NCBI RefSeq assembly: GCF_029168945.1
Contig: NW_026870043.1
Coordinates: forward strand, 7,570,501-7,634,500
Source of the DNA: Cannabis sativa
Taxonomy: Eukaryota > Streptophyta > Magnoliopsida > Rosales > Cannabaceae
Reading direction: 5' to 3'
DNA: 64,000 nt
The notes under the pieces are model-generated. The model saw nothing but the letters and a program-made list of their open reading frames with translations, had not been told where the DNA came from and searched no databases. Below, one piece after another: positions 10,699 through 23,165 of this stretch (the first letter of the stretch is position 1; the number at the start of each line of letters is the position of its first letter). A program made the position numbers and the translations under genes.

Positions 10699-11262
10699 AA
10701 AAATCTGACCTTAAATTTAAAAAAAATATAATCAAATTTAAAAATAAGATAGATTTTTAAGCAAAAAGATAAATACTAATTCTATTCAAATTCAAATTAC
10801 ACTAATATCTTGAATTAATTTAAAAAAAATTAAATTAATTCAAAATGATAATTAGAATTGAATTAGGAATAGTAATAGTATATATACAAAACCATACAAA
10901 AAATTGGAAGTTAATTCCATGAAAAGGTATGAAAAATTGAAGAAAAAGCAAAAAATCCGAAACTGTACGGACAGTTCTGCGATGGCAGAAAAATATCAGC
11001 ACAGCCCCGATTTTGTCAAATCTTCAAAAAATCATAACTTATTCAAATAAAATCCAAATTGAGTTCTGTAAAAGGCTAACTTGCTTAATTTTTTCCATAC
11101 TATCCAATAAAAATAATTCCAGAATCGAAATCACAATTATTTTTCACGAAAATTTCACAAACATCAATCATTCATCAAATAACACTCAATACAACATGAT
11201 ACCATCCAAAGAACATACAAACAATCGTTTTAAAGTCCAAATTTCATGTAAGTAAATCAATT

Positions 11263-11280
11263 AACCTGGCTCTGAGGCCA
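11263..11280 (-). other. Primer-binding site for initiator-Met tRNA
   Basis: Starting two bases inside the 5' LTR end, the sense strand reads TGGCCTCAGAGCCAGGTT. This matches the complement of the plant initiator-Met tRNA 3' end at all but two positions. It is the normal minus-strand primer site for copia elements and fixes the transcription direction as minus. The two mismatches fall at positions 4-5. Confidence 0.85.
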
Positions 11281-11328
11281 GTTGTTGGATATTATTTTAC
11301 CAGGATCTTAGATCTACTCACAAGTATG

Positions 11329-11334
11329 TTTATT
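11329..11334 (-). terminator. AATAAA signal in the 5' LTR
   Basis: Copy of the signal at 3058-3063. In the 5' LTR it would be bypassed or weak. Listed for completeness. Confidence 0.35.
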
Positions 11335-11725
11335 AACATCCTAAATATGAACTTTCTAAAACGATAAATTAAACACATATAAAGTTTAAGAAACCTTACA
11401 TTGGGTGCAGCGGAATTATAATGACTCCTTCCGTTCAGATCTCTAACCCTTGATTCCTTTCTGTAGCAGAGTATTATCAAGATCTGAACCTGGATCTTCT
11501 TCTCTGAATCCTTGATGCTAAATCTCCTTTGCTGATGATCTTTCTTCACGATCTTCCTCACTATGATTGAGGTATTGCTTGATGTGTGTGGGCACTACTC
11601 TAATCACTAAGAGAGGTTCGAAATATAAAGGAAGAATAGAGAGAGAGAGTGGCGGCTAAAGAAGAGAGTGGAGGCTCAGGTTTTTCTGATTCAGAAAATG
11701 TAATTTTCCTGAAGCCTTCACTATC

Positions 11726-11733
11726 TATTTATA
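11726..11733 (-). promoter_or_regulatory. TATA box of the copia 5' LTR
   Basis: GCTATAAATAGATAG in sense is a near-perfect plant TATA element. Transcription would start about 25-35 bases downstream, near 11695-11700. A GA-rich segment follows at 11636-11675. Confidence 0.7.
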
Positions 11734-13173
11734 GCATTCCACTAGGGTTAGATTTGAATTATATGGCATTAAAATAATGAAAAAATCATTTAAAAAAGAT
11801 AAAATAGGTGGCCAGCCCTGGCTAGGTGGACTGGGCCTTGATTTTTGCAATTTTGCAATTTTAACACCTTTTGTATCTGATTTTCTCAAAAATGCCAATT
11901 TCCTAATTCAATCATTTAAATGCCAATTCTAACTATTTAATAACTATAAATAATTATTAAATAATATTGTCATTTATCATATTTATTAATTGAACCATAC
12001 AAAGTATCATAATTAACAAATATGCCCCTGTTAACTCTTTCTTTACAATTTCGCCCTTACTTAGTGAAAATTTCACAAATAGACATAGTCTAATTCGTGA
12101 ATTATAATTGATGAATCAAAACTAATTACATGAGTCTTACAAGCAATATTATCTCAACTAGTGGGGGGACCATGGGTCTATATAACCGAGCTTCCAATAA
12201 GTAGATCTAGAATTTAGCACTAAAATTCACTAACTTATTAATTCTTCGTTGAATCCACGCATAGAACTTAGAATTGCACTCTCAGTATATAGAATGTTCA
12301 TATGTTCCACCATATAGACACATCATTAGTTATCCATTGTTATAATCCTAATGTGATCAATGATCCTCTATATGAATGATCTACACAGTAAAGGGATTAA
12401 ATTACCGTAACACCCTACTATGTATTTTATCCTTAAAACACTTGACCCCGTATAAATGATATTTCAGCTTATGTGAAATGAGATCTCCACCATTTATTTT
12501 CGTTTGGTCAAGCTCGAAGGAAATCATCCTTTGCTTACTATTTGCCAGATAGAAGCTATAGATTCCATGTTTATGCTAGCGCTCCCACTCAATTGCACTA
12601 CCGTGTTCCCAAAAAGTATGTATCACCCTGACCTAAAAGTAGGCTTAACTAACAATTCAAAGGAACACGAATAGCCTTTCAAGATTGAGCCTAATCATAA
12701 CAGGATTAAGATCATTTGATCTAGGATCAACTTGGCGATATTGACTTGAATAGATTTTACGGTAAGTTTAATTAAATCTAAGTCAAAGTTCAATATCGGT
12801 CCCTTCCGATGCATACTCCATGCATCCAACCTGAGCTTTACTTTAACCAATGTTCTGGAAAGAACATAGTATTTCTCCAAATACAAGTGAACTCTTGTTG
12901 TAGATTATCATATCAGTAAAACCCTGTGTCTGATAAATCTAGGAAACTTTATTCACATACTCATGTTTACTTTCCAATGTGATGACAGCACAATAAACAT
13001 GATCAAGTATGTGAAAAGGGTTTGAGATGAATTTATAAATCAATTAGACAAGCAATTGATAAAGTGAGCCAAAACATACACAAATGAATGAAAAATACTT
13101 CTGTTTCTTTATTGATGTTGAATAAAATAGATTACATTGAAATGGAGTTTTATTTAGGGCATAAAACCTAACA

Positions 13174-13178
13174 GACCT
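13174..13178. repeat. Target-site duplication, right copy (GACCT)
   Basis: Identical to 3008-3012. Removing the element plus one copy restores an uninterrupted unit resembling 24396-24420. Confidence 0.93.
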
Positions 13179-13632
13179 GCACTCAGACTGGGACCCTAAC
13201 CCAAACTGGGACCTTGGACCCTGACTTGAATCGGGGACCTTGACCCATGACTCACGACCCAAGACCCAAACCTAGACGCAAACCTCCACCTGACATTCGA
13301 ACCATGACCCAAGACATGAGCTAGAACTGGACAAGGATCTGGATTTTGGCCCGTCACCCAGGACCCAAGACACGAGGCTTGGACCTGACCCATAATCGGT
13401 GTCTAAATTAGGGAATCGAACCTGGACCAAGACCCAGACACGGACTAGAACCCAAATCCGTACCAGAACTCAAACTAGACTAAACATGAGGTGGGTGTTT
13501 TGATTTGTGACCAAGACTCGGACCTGAACCCAAACACGGACCTAGACCCAGATAAGGACTCGGACCCAGACCCACTCCCAAACCTTAAATTATACCATGT
13601 GACCCGAAATTGAAGCTGAGACTTGAAGCGGT

Positions 13633-13754
13633 CCCTTAAACCCTAAACCCTAAACCTTAAACCCTGAATCCTAAAATTTTACACGTACCCCTAAAACCTA
13701 AACCCTAAATTCCCTAGACACTAAACCCAAAACCCTAAATCCTAAACCCTAACC
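13633..13754 (+). repeat. Interstitial telomere-like cassette 1 (CCCTAAA type)
   Basis: Imperfect CCCTAAA/CCTTAAA heptamers interrupted by a conserved ATTTTACACGTACCCC stretch and ending in CCTAAACCCTAACCC. The cassette is preceded by AAGCGGTCCCTT and followed by GGACACGGGTRTAGACCC, context shared with the other cassettes. It starts 240 bp after box 3. The motif is the plant telomere repeat, but it is short, degenerate and buried in satellite, so it is not a chromosome end. Confidence 0.9.
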
Positions 13755-16700
13755 CGGACACGGGTGTAGACCCATACCCATACTGAGATTGGATCCCAGG
13801 CCCCAAACCCAGACCCAGATACAGACCCGAACCTAGACCTAGACTCAGGACCTAAACCCAGAACAGAACTTGGTCTAGGACCTACACTTTGATTAGGACC
13901 AAGATCAGGATCTAGACCCGATATTGAAAAGGGACTAGGACTCAGACCGGGACCCGGACCCAGACTAGAATCTGAACCCATACTAGGACCTTGACTCGGA
14001 CCCAAACTCGGGATCCAAACCCGAACTTAAATTTGGACATAGACCGTGACCTAGGATCCGGACCTACATGGGGGACCTAGGCCCCAAACTCGAAACTGGA
14101 ACCAAACTTGGACTAAGGATCTGGACCTAGATGGGGGACTTAGACCCGAAACTGCGCCCCAGAACCGGGACCGAGACCCAAAACTCGACCCAAGACTCGA
14201 GACACGGGACACAACCTTGTACTCGAAGCCCAAGACATGACTATAGGGACACAACCCCGAACCTGGACCCAAACACATTCATAGGACGCAGCCCAAGACC
14301 TGGGACATAAACTGGAATAAGATCGAGATCCGAATCTAGACTTGATGCTTCGACCTAACCCGTAGTAAGTGTTTGAATCCAGGATCCGGACCCGGATCCG
14401 TACCCAGACACGGACCTAGACCCAGACCGGGATCCAAACCCGATCTCAGAATCAGAATAAGAATCAGACCATGTCAAGGACTAGAACGCAGACCTGGGAA
14501 GTAGCAGGACCCAAACCTAAACCAAAACTCAGACTAGAACCCATACCGAGACTTGGACCCGGATCGGGACCTGTGACTTGGGACCTAAACAAAGACCGGG
14601 ACCCAGAGCCAGACCCAGACCCAGACCCAAAAACTGGGGCTGGACCCCGGACCTAAGAACCAGACTTGGACATGGGATCTGAAACTCAAACCCACACTAG
14701 GACTCAGACCAGGACTCAAGACCCGAACACGAATCAAAACACAAACTTGGACCCGGATCGACACCTAGGACCTGGACATAGATGGCGGACCCAAACCCCG
14801 AAATTGGGACCCCGAACTGTGACCTAAACTTGGGCCTCGAAACTTGGATCAGGATCCGGGGCCCGGCCGAGACCCAAATCATGACCTAGGACCCACCTCG
14901 GGACTTGGGATCCGGGACTCGATGCTTGGACCTGACCCATAGTCATTGTTTAGATTTGGGAATCAGACCAGAACCCGAACCCAAACTCGAACTCAAACCA
15001 AGACCTGGACACATACCCAGACCCAAACCCACACTCGGGAACCAAAACCAAAACTTGAACTAGAACTGGACTAGGATCTTAGAAAGAGACTGGGTCTTCC
15101 ACCCGGATCGGCACCCAAAACCGGACCCAACCTCAAACCCTAACCGAGACCGAAACACGGACCTAAACCTCGCCCCGAACCCAAATCAAGACTAGAACCC
15201 AAACATAGACCCAAACTCGACCCGAACTCGTACCCCGTGACTTGAAACTACAACCGAAACCAGAAGGAGATCGGGACCGAGAAACAGGACTAGTACTAGG
15301 ACCTGAACCCATACACAAAACTGTAACCAGACCAGGACCCGGACTCGGACACAGACCCATCGTATGATTGGGTCCCAAACTTGAATCCAAACCCGAACTG
15401 GGACTTGGGACCCAAACCTAGACCTTAACTCAAACCCAAGCATGGAACAGGACTTGGGAACCACAATTAGGATCGAGACCCAAAACTGCACCCAAGTCTC
15501 GGTCTCAGAGCTAGACCAAGACCCAGATCGGGACCTGGGACATGAACCGAAACCAGACTGGATCTCGTGAATGGGATCCAGATCTTGTCCTGGGATCTGG
15601 GAACCGGGGCTTGGACAATACCCATAGTCGGTGTCTTGATCGGGGACTCAAAGAAGGACCCGAAGCTGGAGCAGGACCTGGACCCAAACCCTAACCTGGG
15701 ACCCAAAACCGAAAACTGAACCAAAACGTTATCAGGACCTTGCAACATGATCGAGATATTGACCAGGATCTGGACCAAGACTGGGAACCAAAACTAGACA
15801 AAAACCCAGCCCCGAAACTCGTGCTCGAACTCAGTCCCTGACCCAGACTAAGATTGAGACTTGAACATGAACTCGAACTCGAACTCGGGACTCGATCCTG
15901 GACCTAGACCAAGCCCCTAACCTCAATTGGGATTCAGACCAGGACATTGACACGAACCCAGACCCGGACCGAAGTACCGACTCAGACCCAAACCAGGATC
16001 AAAACACAGGACCTGGTCCACCAGACGCAGACCCTGACCAGAGAGACGAACCTCGACCGAAATCGGAATCTGAAAAACCCGTCACCCGGACTCAAACTAA
16101 GACTCAGACCGCGACCACAACCTCGACCCAGACACGGACCCAGAACCAAACCCAGACCCGGAAACTGAATTGGAACTATGACTAGAACCCATAGTTGAGA
16201 GCAGAACCGAACCCAAACCATAACCCATATTCAGATAAGAACTTGGAAAGAGACCTTGAATAGGACAGGGACCTGAGACTTGGGACCCGAAGCTAGACCG
16301 GGACCTAGACTCGACCTGGCCCTAAACCCTCGCTGGAACCTGAGACCCACGACCCAGACCAGGATCCAAACCCTGACAAGGACTTGAACCTGAACCCAGA
16401 CCATGATTGGGACCAAGACCTGGACTCGAACCCAGACCCAAACCAAGACCTAGGAACCAGACATAGATGGGGGACATAGACCAGGGACCCAGGCCTCGAA
16501 ACTCAAACCTAGATCTAAATCCGAGATTCGAACCCGAACCAGGACCTGACTTGGACCCAGGAATTCAAAGTCACACCCAGACCTAGAACAAAAACCTGCC
16601 CTGGACCCAAATCATGACAAGAACCTGGACACGAATCCATACTAGGATCAAACCCGAACCTAGACCTGAACACAAAATCAAACCCGAACCCGGGACTCGA

Positions 16701-17290
16701 ACTCAGACCCAAACCCAAAATTAGACCCAAACCTAGACCTGCACCAAGACCTATACTCGAACCCAGACCGGGATCGGAACCCAGGACCTAGACCCGGAAC
16801 TGAACCCTGACTTAGATCGAGATCAAAACCTGGGACTCGGACCCGAACTTGGACCCAGACCTAGGACCCTAACCCACAGCCGTAGCCCGATTCGAACCTG
16901 AACCCAAACTTGGACCAGCACTCGAACGCTGACCCGAACTTGAACCACGACCCAAACTCTAACCCAAACTTGAACTTGGAATCGCAACTAGAACTAGAAC
17001 CGGACAAGGACTAGGAGCAGGACAAGGACAAAGACCCGGACCTGAACCCAAACCTAATTAAAAACATAGACCGAGACCCAAACCCGAATATTGACTAGGA
17101 CCCAAACCCGCACCTAGATCGGGACCAAAAACCCGACAAAAACTGGGACCTTGACCTTAAATAAGGATAGGGACTTGGGCAGCGAAACTAGGACCGGGAC
17201 CCAATACCCGACCCTAGACCTTGACTTGAACCTAGGACCAGCTCGTGACCCGGCAGCCAAAATGGAATCAGGTCGGGACCCGAGATCGGG

Positions 17291-19110
17291 ATCTAGATCT
17301 GCAACAGGGGCTTGGACCGAACCCGTAGTTGGTGTCTAGATCTGGGACCAGCCTCGGACCCGAACCCAGATGCGGACCGAAACCCAGCACCATACCAAAA
17401 CCTGGACACAAACCCGTACCCTCTGACCTAAAATTAGAACCGAAACTGGAAGTAGACAAGGACCTGGGAATGGGACTAGAACCAGGACTTGGATCTGGAC
17501 TTGGAACCGTAACCAGACCTGGACCATGACTCGGAACCGTAGTCGGACCATGATCGGCAACGGAACTAGGACCGGGACCCAAGACCCAATACAAGACTCG
17601 GACATGAACCTAGGTACCAGCTCGTGATTCGGCACCCAAAATGGAACCAGATCGGGACCCGAGATCAGGATCCGAATTTGAACCCGAGGCTTGGACCGAA
17701 CCCGCAGTCGGTATTTGGATTTGAGACCCAGCCCCAGACCTGAACCTAGACCAGGACCCTGACCCGAACCCAGACCAGGACCGAACCTAGTCCCTAACCC
17801 AAACTTGGAACCGAACCCGTACCCTATGACCCGAAATTGGAACCGAAACCAGACGTAGATCGGGACCCAGGAACAGGACCGAACCAGGACTTGGACCTAG
17901 AACTGGAAGCGTAAGCAGACCTCGACCTAGACCAAGAACCGTAACCTGACTAGGACTCGAACTCAAACCCTGACCTAGACCCAAACTGGGACCCAGACCC
18001 AGATCCAAACCAAGACCTAGACTCGAGATCCAAACCTAGACCCGAACTCAGACCCAAAAATGGAACCAGACTCGAGATAAAGAATTGGGACCGGGACCCA
18101 AAATCGCACCCTCGTCTCGGTCTCGTACCCAACTCGAACCTGGGACACGAGACGTTAACACTAGACTGAGACACGTGAAAGGGATCCAAATCTGGGACTC
18201 AAACCAGGATCCGAACCCAGACCAGTACCCAAACCGAGACCTTGACCCAAATTCGGGACCCAAAACTAGAAACTGAACTAGAACTGCCAGAGTAGGACCT
18301 GGACCCAAACCTAGAACCAAACTCGGACCTAGCCCCAGACCCAAACCGAAACCAAAACTCAGGCCCAAACACGTTCGTATACCCAGACCGTGACCGAGAC
18401 CTAGACCCGAACCCGGAGAAGGACATAGATCTGGGACCCGATCCCAGACCAAGACTCAGACCTAGATAGGGATTCGAATACGAACTTGGAGTCAAACCCA
18501 AACTACACCTAGACCGAGATTGAAACTTGAGAGCTAGATTTAGACTGAGACCCTGACCCAGACCCAAACCTAGACCCGCACCCAAGACCTGAACTCGGAC
18601 CGAACCCGAACCAAAACCCAAACCAGGATCTGGAACTGGACCCAAACCCAGACCTAGACTTGGACCAGGATTCAGACCCCGACCAAGACCCAGACCCAAA
18701 CCCGAACCCAAAAACTGAATCAAAATATAAACTGGGACAAGGACCCAAACCTAAATTGACCCAGATCGGGACTTAGGACCTGGACCTACATTGGGGACCT
18801 AGACTTGGGCCCTGGAACCTAGACCCAGATTGGAACTCGGGACAAGGACCCGAGCCTGGACCTAGAATCGAACCCAAATTTGGACCCAAACCGAGATCGG
18901 AACCAAAACCCAAACTCGGACTAGGACTTGACCCACGACCGGGTCCTGGACTTGGACTGGGACCTAGGACTCAGACTTGGATGAGGGACCTAGACCCGGG
19001 ACATGGCCATAAAAATTAGGACCGAGACCCGACCTCAAACCCGGACCCTAACCTAGGACCCAGGCAAGGACCGGGGACCCAAAGTGGAACTAGACTAGGA
19101 CCTTGACCCC
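17291..19110 (+). repeat. C-rich array segment with two type-7 boxes
   Basis: Hexamer array with boxes at about 17325 and 17704 (379 bp apart), both in the variant GCTTGGACCGAACCCGTAG, which the higher-order copies elsewhere lack. Each is preceded by 'CTCGTGA..CGGCACCC..AATGGAA', which recurs at 31983-32005 and, on the other strand, at 45140, 54440, 58095 and 62095. This is an extra module between higher-order copies 1 and 2. Confidence 0.75.
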
Positions 19111-22100
19111 TGACTCATTGCTTGGAACTGACCCGTAGTCAGTGTTTGGATCTGGGACCCATACCCGGACTCAAACCCAGACCCGGACTCGGACCCTGAC
19201 AAAAACCCACACCCGTACCACAGACTTGGGTCCGAGTTCGACACTGGGTTTGAGTCTAGGAACTAGAATCTGACTAAGACCAAGAACTAGACCCCTACCA
19301 GGATGCAAACCCGAATTAAAACTCGAATCGGGACTCGGGACACGAGCCCAAACCCAAACATGGACTTGGACCAAGACCCGGACCCAGAACCTGGCTCGGG
19401 ATTGGAGACTCAGACCTTGACTCAAGACCTAGACCAAGATTAGGGTCCCAAACTAAAAATTAGAACCAGAATCGGGACCTAGGACTGGGTATGTGACCCA
19501 AGCCCCGACCTCGGTCTCGGTCCCAGACCTGGACCCAGACACGGACTGGGACCCAAGATCCGAATCGGAACGAGACCGGGACCTGAGATTGGGATACGGA
19601 TCTTGACCCACGACCCAGGGCTTGGACCCAACCCCTAGTGGGCGTCTAGATCTTGGAATCGTACCAAGACCCGAACTTGGAACCACTTCCAAACTAGGAC
19701 CCAAACCCAAACTTGGATCCGAGAATCGAAATAAGAATAAGAACTGGAATAAGGATCGTGGAACCGGAATTAGATCTGGACCCAAACTAGATCTAGACCC
19801 AGAACTGAACAATGAGCCCGACCCAAAGTGGGATCAATACCCAGACCCAGACCCGAACCCAAACCCAGAATTGCGCCAGGACCTGCGACCCAGATCCCGT
19901 AACCAAAGACCCGTGACCCAGGACTAGGTCTAGAACCGAGACCTGTACCAGAACTCAGACGCAGACCCAAACCTAGACCCAGAGTAAGACCCGGACCCAA
20001 ACACAGACTGAAACTTGGACCCAGACCCAGACTCAGACTCGTACAAGAACTCGAACTCGTACAAGAACTCAGACTCGAACCCGGGACGTGGACCTAGACC
20101 GATATCAGGTATGGGACCTAGACCTGAACTAGGACCAAGACCTGAACCAGGACTAGGTCTAGAACCCTAATTTGGAATGGGATTGAGACTCGGGACCTGG
20201 GACAAAGATCGAGACCTGTGACCGAGACCGAGACCGGGACCGGGACATGGGACCGGGACTCCGACCCGGGACCCGATACCTCGAACCTAGGACCTTAGAA
20301 CTGAACCATGACCGAAACCTAGACCAAGACCGAACACAGACCGGGACCTAGGATCCTGCCCTAAATCTTGGAGCTGGACCCATGACTCAGGACCGAAGAC
20401 CCAAACCTAGATGCAAACATCCACCTGACACCCGAACCATGACCCAAGACATGAGCTAGAACTAGACAAGGATCTGGATTTGGACCTGGGACCCAGGACC
20501 CAAGACCCGAGGCTTAGACCCAACCCATAATCGGTGTCTAAATCAAGGAATCGGACCTGGACCAATACCCTGACCCAGACCAGAACCCGAATCCATACAA
20601 GTAGTCGAACTAGACTAAACATGAGGTTGGAGTTTGGATTTGTGACCAAGACTCGGACCTGAACCCAAACACGGACCTAGACCCAGACAAGGACTCGACC
20701 AGACCAACACCCAAACCTTAAATCATACCATGTGACCCGAAATTGAAGCCGAGACTTGAAGCGGTCCCTTAAACCCTAAACCCGAAACCTTAAACCTTAA
20801 ATCCTAAAATTTTTACACATACCCCTAAATCCCTAAACACTAAACCCAAAACCCTAAATCCTAAACCCTAACCATAACACGGGTACAAAAAAATACCCAT
20901 AACGAGATTGGATCACAGTCCCCAAACACAGACCCGGATACAGACCCTAACCTAGACCTAGACTCAGGACCTAAACTCGGACCGGAACCCACACCAGAAC
21001 CTCCTCTGGGACCTAGAATTTGATTAGAACCCAGAGCACAATCCAAACTCGAACTCGAGAAGGGACGAGGACTCAGACCAGGACCTGGAACCAGACTAAA
21101 ACCTGAACCCATACAGTGACCTAGACTTGGACCCAAACTCGCGATCCAACCCCGAACCTAAACTTGGACCTAGACCGGGAACTAGGATCCGAACCTAGAA
21201 GGGGGACCTAGGCCCCAAACTTGGACTAAGGATCCGGACCTAGATGGGGGACTTTGACCCGAAACTGGGCCCCAAAACCGGGACCGAGATCCAAAACTCG
21301 ACCCCAGACTCGAGACACGGGACACAACCTTGGACCCGAAACGCAAGACCTAAGTACCAGGACACAACCCCAAACCTGGACCTAAATACATTCATATGAC
21401 GGGGCCCAACACCTTGGACCTAAACTAGAAAAAGACCGAGATCTGAATCTAGACTTGAGGTTTCAGCCTAACCCGTAGTAAGTGTTTGAATCCAAAACCC
21501 GAACCCGGATCTGTACCCAGACCCAGACCTGGACCCAGATTGGGATCCAAACACGATCTGGGACCCGGAATAGGAATCAAACAAGGTCTAGGACTAGAAC
21601 CCACACCTGGGAAGTAGCAGGACCCAAACCTAAACCCAAACTCAGACTAGAACCCATACCGAGACTAGGACTTGGATCGACACCTGTGACTTTTGACCTA
21701 AACAAAGACCCGGACCCGAAGCGAGACTCAGACCCAGACCCAAAAACTGGGGCTGGACGCAGGACCTAAGAACTAGACTCGGACTTGGGATCTGAAACTC
21801 GGACCCACACTAGGAGTGGGACCCAAACGAAAACTGGGACCTGAACTCAAACCAGGACTCAAGACCATAACTCGAACCGAAACACAAACTTGGACTCGGA
21901 TCGGGACCTAGGACCTGGACATAGATGGGGGACCCAAACCCCGAAATTGGGACCCCAAACTGGGACCAAAACTTGGGCCTCAGAACTTGGATCAGGATCA
22001 AGGACCCGACCCAGGCCCAAATCATGACCTAGGACCCACCTCAGGACTTGGGATCTGGGACTCAATGCTTGGACCTGACCCGTAGTCAGTGTTTCGATCT

Positions 22101-23165
22101 GGGAATTAGAACAGAACCCGAACCATAACTCGAACTCAAACCAAGACTCAGACACATACCCAACCTCAGACTCTAAATGAGACCGAAATACAGACCTTAG
22201 CCTCCCCCGAACCCAAATCAAGACTCGAACCCAAACTCAGACCCAAAATCGACCCGAACTCGTACCCTGTGACTTGAAACTGGAACCGAAACCAGAAGCA
22301 GGACCCACACCCAGACCATGACCGAAATTCGAGACCCGAAACTAGAAACTGAAAAAGAACTGCAAGACCAAGACCCAGACCCAAACCTAGAACCAAACTC
22401 AGACGTAGCCCCAGACCCAAACCGAGACCGAAATCGGGCCCAAACACATTCGTGTACCCAGAACGGGACCGAGACCTAGACCCAAACCAACACCAGGACC
22501 TAAACCTGGGACCCGATCCCAAACCCAGACTCGGACCTAGATAGGGATCTGGACACGAACCTGCACTCAAACCCAAACAAGCCCTAGACCGAGATTAAAA
22601 CTCGAGACCTTGATTCGGACCGAGATCCTGACCCAGACCAAGACCTAGACCCGCACCCAGGACCTCAACTTGGACCTAACCTGAACCAAGACCTAGACCG
22701 AGATCTAGAACTGGACCCAAACCTAGACCTAGACTTGGACAAGGATTCATACCCCAACTCAGACCCAGACCGAAACCCGAACCTAGACACTGAATCGAAA
22801 TTGGAACTGGGAGAAGGACCCACACCTGAATGGCCCCAGATCAGGACCTAGGACCTGGACCTACATTTGGGACCTAGACTTGGGCCTCGAAACCTAGACC
22901 CAAATCAGAACTTGGGACTCAGACCCGAGCCTATACCGAGAATCAAACCCAGATCTGGATACATACCGAGATCGGAACCCAAACCAAGACTGGAACCAGG
23001 ACTTGAACCCCGACTCGATCCCGAACTCGAACCGGGACGTAGGACTCGGACCTGGATGGGGGACCGGGCATAAAAATTGGGACCGAGACCCGACCTCAGA
23101 TTCGGACTCTAACCTAGGACCCGGACCAGGACGTGGGACCCAAAGTCAAACTAGACTGAGACCTT
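19111..23165 (+). repeat. Higher-order copy 2 (boxes 1-5)
   Basis: Boxes at about 19135, 19635, 20527, 21475 and 22082 (spacings 500, 892, 948, 607). Box 6 is absent. The telomere-like cassette begins 238 bp after box 3. From 21549 it tracks 1-1740 and 40079-41290. About 100 bp present in those relatives is missing near 22160. GGGACC-rich tract at 20215-20275. No genes. Confidence 0.82.
20765..20872 (+). repeat. Interstitial telomere-like cassette 2
   Basis: Degenerate CCCTAAA heptamers with the same internal TTTTTACACATACCCC interruption and CCTAAACCCTAACC end as cassette 1. It lies 238 bp after box 3 of copy 2. Confidence 0.9.

Larger units (their letters stand above)
8536..11262 (-). other. 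Long AT-rich non-coding leader of the copia element
   Basis: About 2.7 kb between the primer-binding site and gag with no convincing coding frame. It is AT-rich and internally repetitive: a 19-bp repeat at 8669-8687 and 8781-8799, a two-copy ~120-bp AT repeat at 9070-9290, a small inverted repeat around 9902/9966, and A/T palindromes at 10558-10698. Plant copia gag usually begins much closer to the primer-binding site. Either this family has a very long leader, or the gag N-terminus was replaced by unrelated sequence. No transcript boundary is visible. Confidence 0.7.
3013..13173 (-). mobile_element. Ty1/copia LTR retrotransposon, structurally complete but coding-defective
   Basis: A 10,161-bp element lies on the minus strand, flanked by GACCT duplications. 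In sense order: 5' LTR (13173-11283), iMet primer-binding site (11280-11263), a ~2.7 kb non-coding leader, gag-protease, integrase, reverse transcriptase, RNase H, a short polypurine tract and the 3' LTR (4903-3013). The order PR-INT-RT-RH defines Ty1/copia (Pseudoviridae-type). Every junction in pol is broken by frameshift or deletion, so no complete polyprotein is encoded. The LTRs differ at about 28 positions by eye (about 1.5%), suggesting an insertion within roughly the last million years if a typical plant rate applies. I did not assign a copia lineage. The related unit near 24411 shows the empty site. Confidence 0.95.
11283..13173 (-). repeat. 5' LTR of the copia element (right copy)
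   Basis: 1,891 bp with TGTT...AACA ends in sense, matching 3013-4903. As the 5' LTR it carries the promoter. A strong TATA box lies at 11726-11733, so U3 spans about 13173-11700 and R-U5 about 11700-11283. An AATAAA signal lies near its inner end. Downstream is the primer-binding site; outside is the GACCT target duplication. Confidence 0.95.
13174..17290 (+). repeat. Higher-order copy 1, second part (boxes 3-6)
   Basis: C-rich hexamer array continuing the unit broken at 3012. Boxes at about 13393 (3), 14362 (4), 14939 (5) and 15624 (6), with spacings 969, 577 and 685; a telomere-like cassette begins 240 bp after box 3. Positions 13174-16650 align with 24411-27950 at high identity (roughly 94% where compared by eye), much closer than to copies 2 or 4. 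No genes. Confidence 0.85.

Noticed and set aside
11013..11255. 80-residue plus-strand frame as a gene
   Set aside because: Lies in the AT-rich leader antisense to the element. Asn/Ile/Ser-rich with no domain.
13633..13754. A true telomere or chromosome end
   Set aside because: The cassettes are ~110 bp, degenerate, flanked by satellite on both sides and repeated six times in both orientations.
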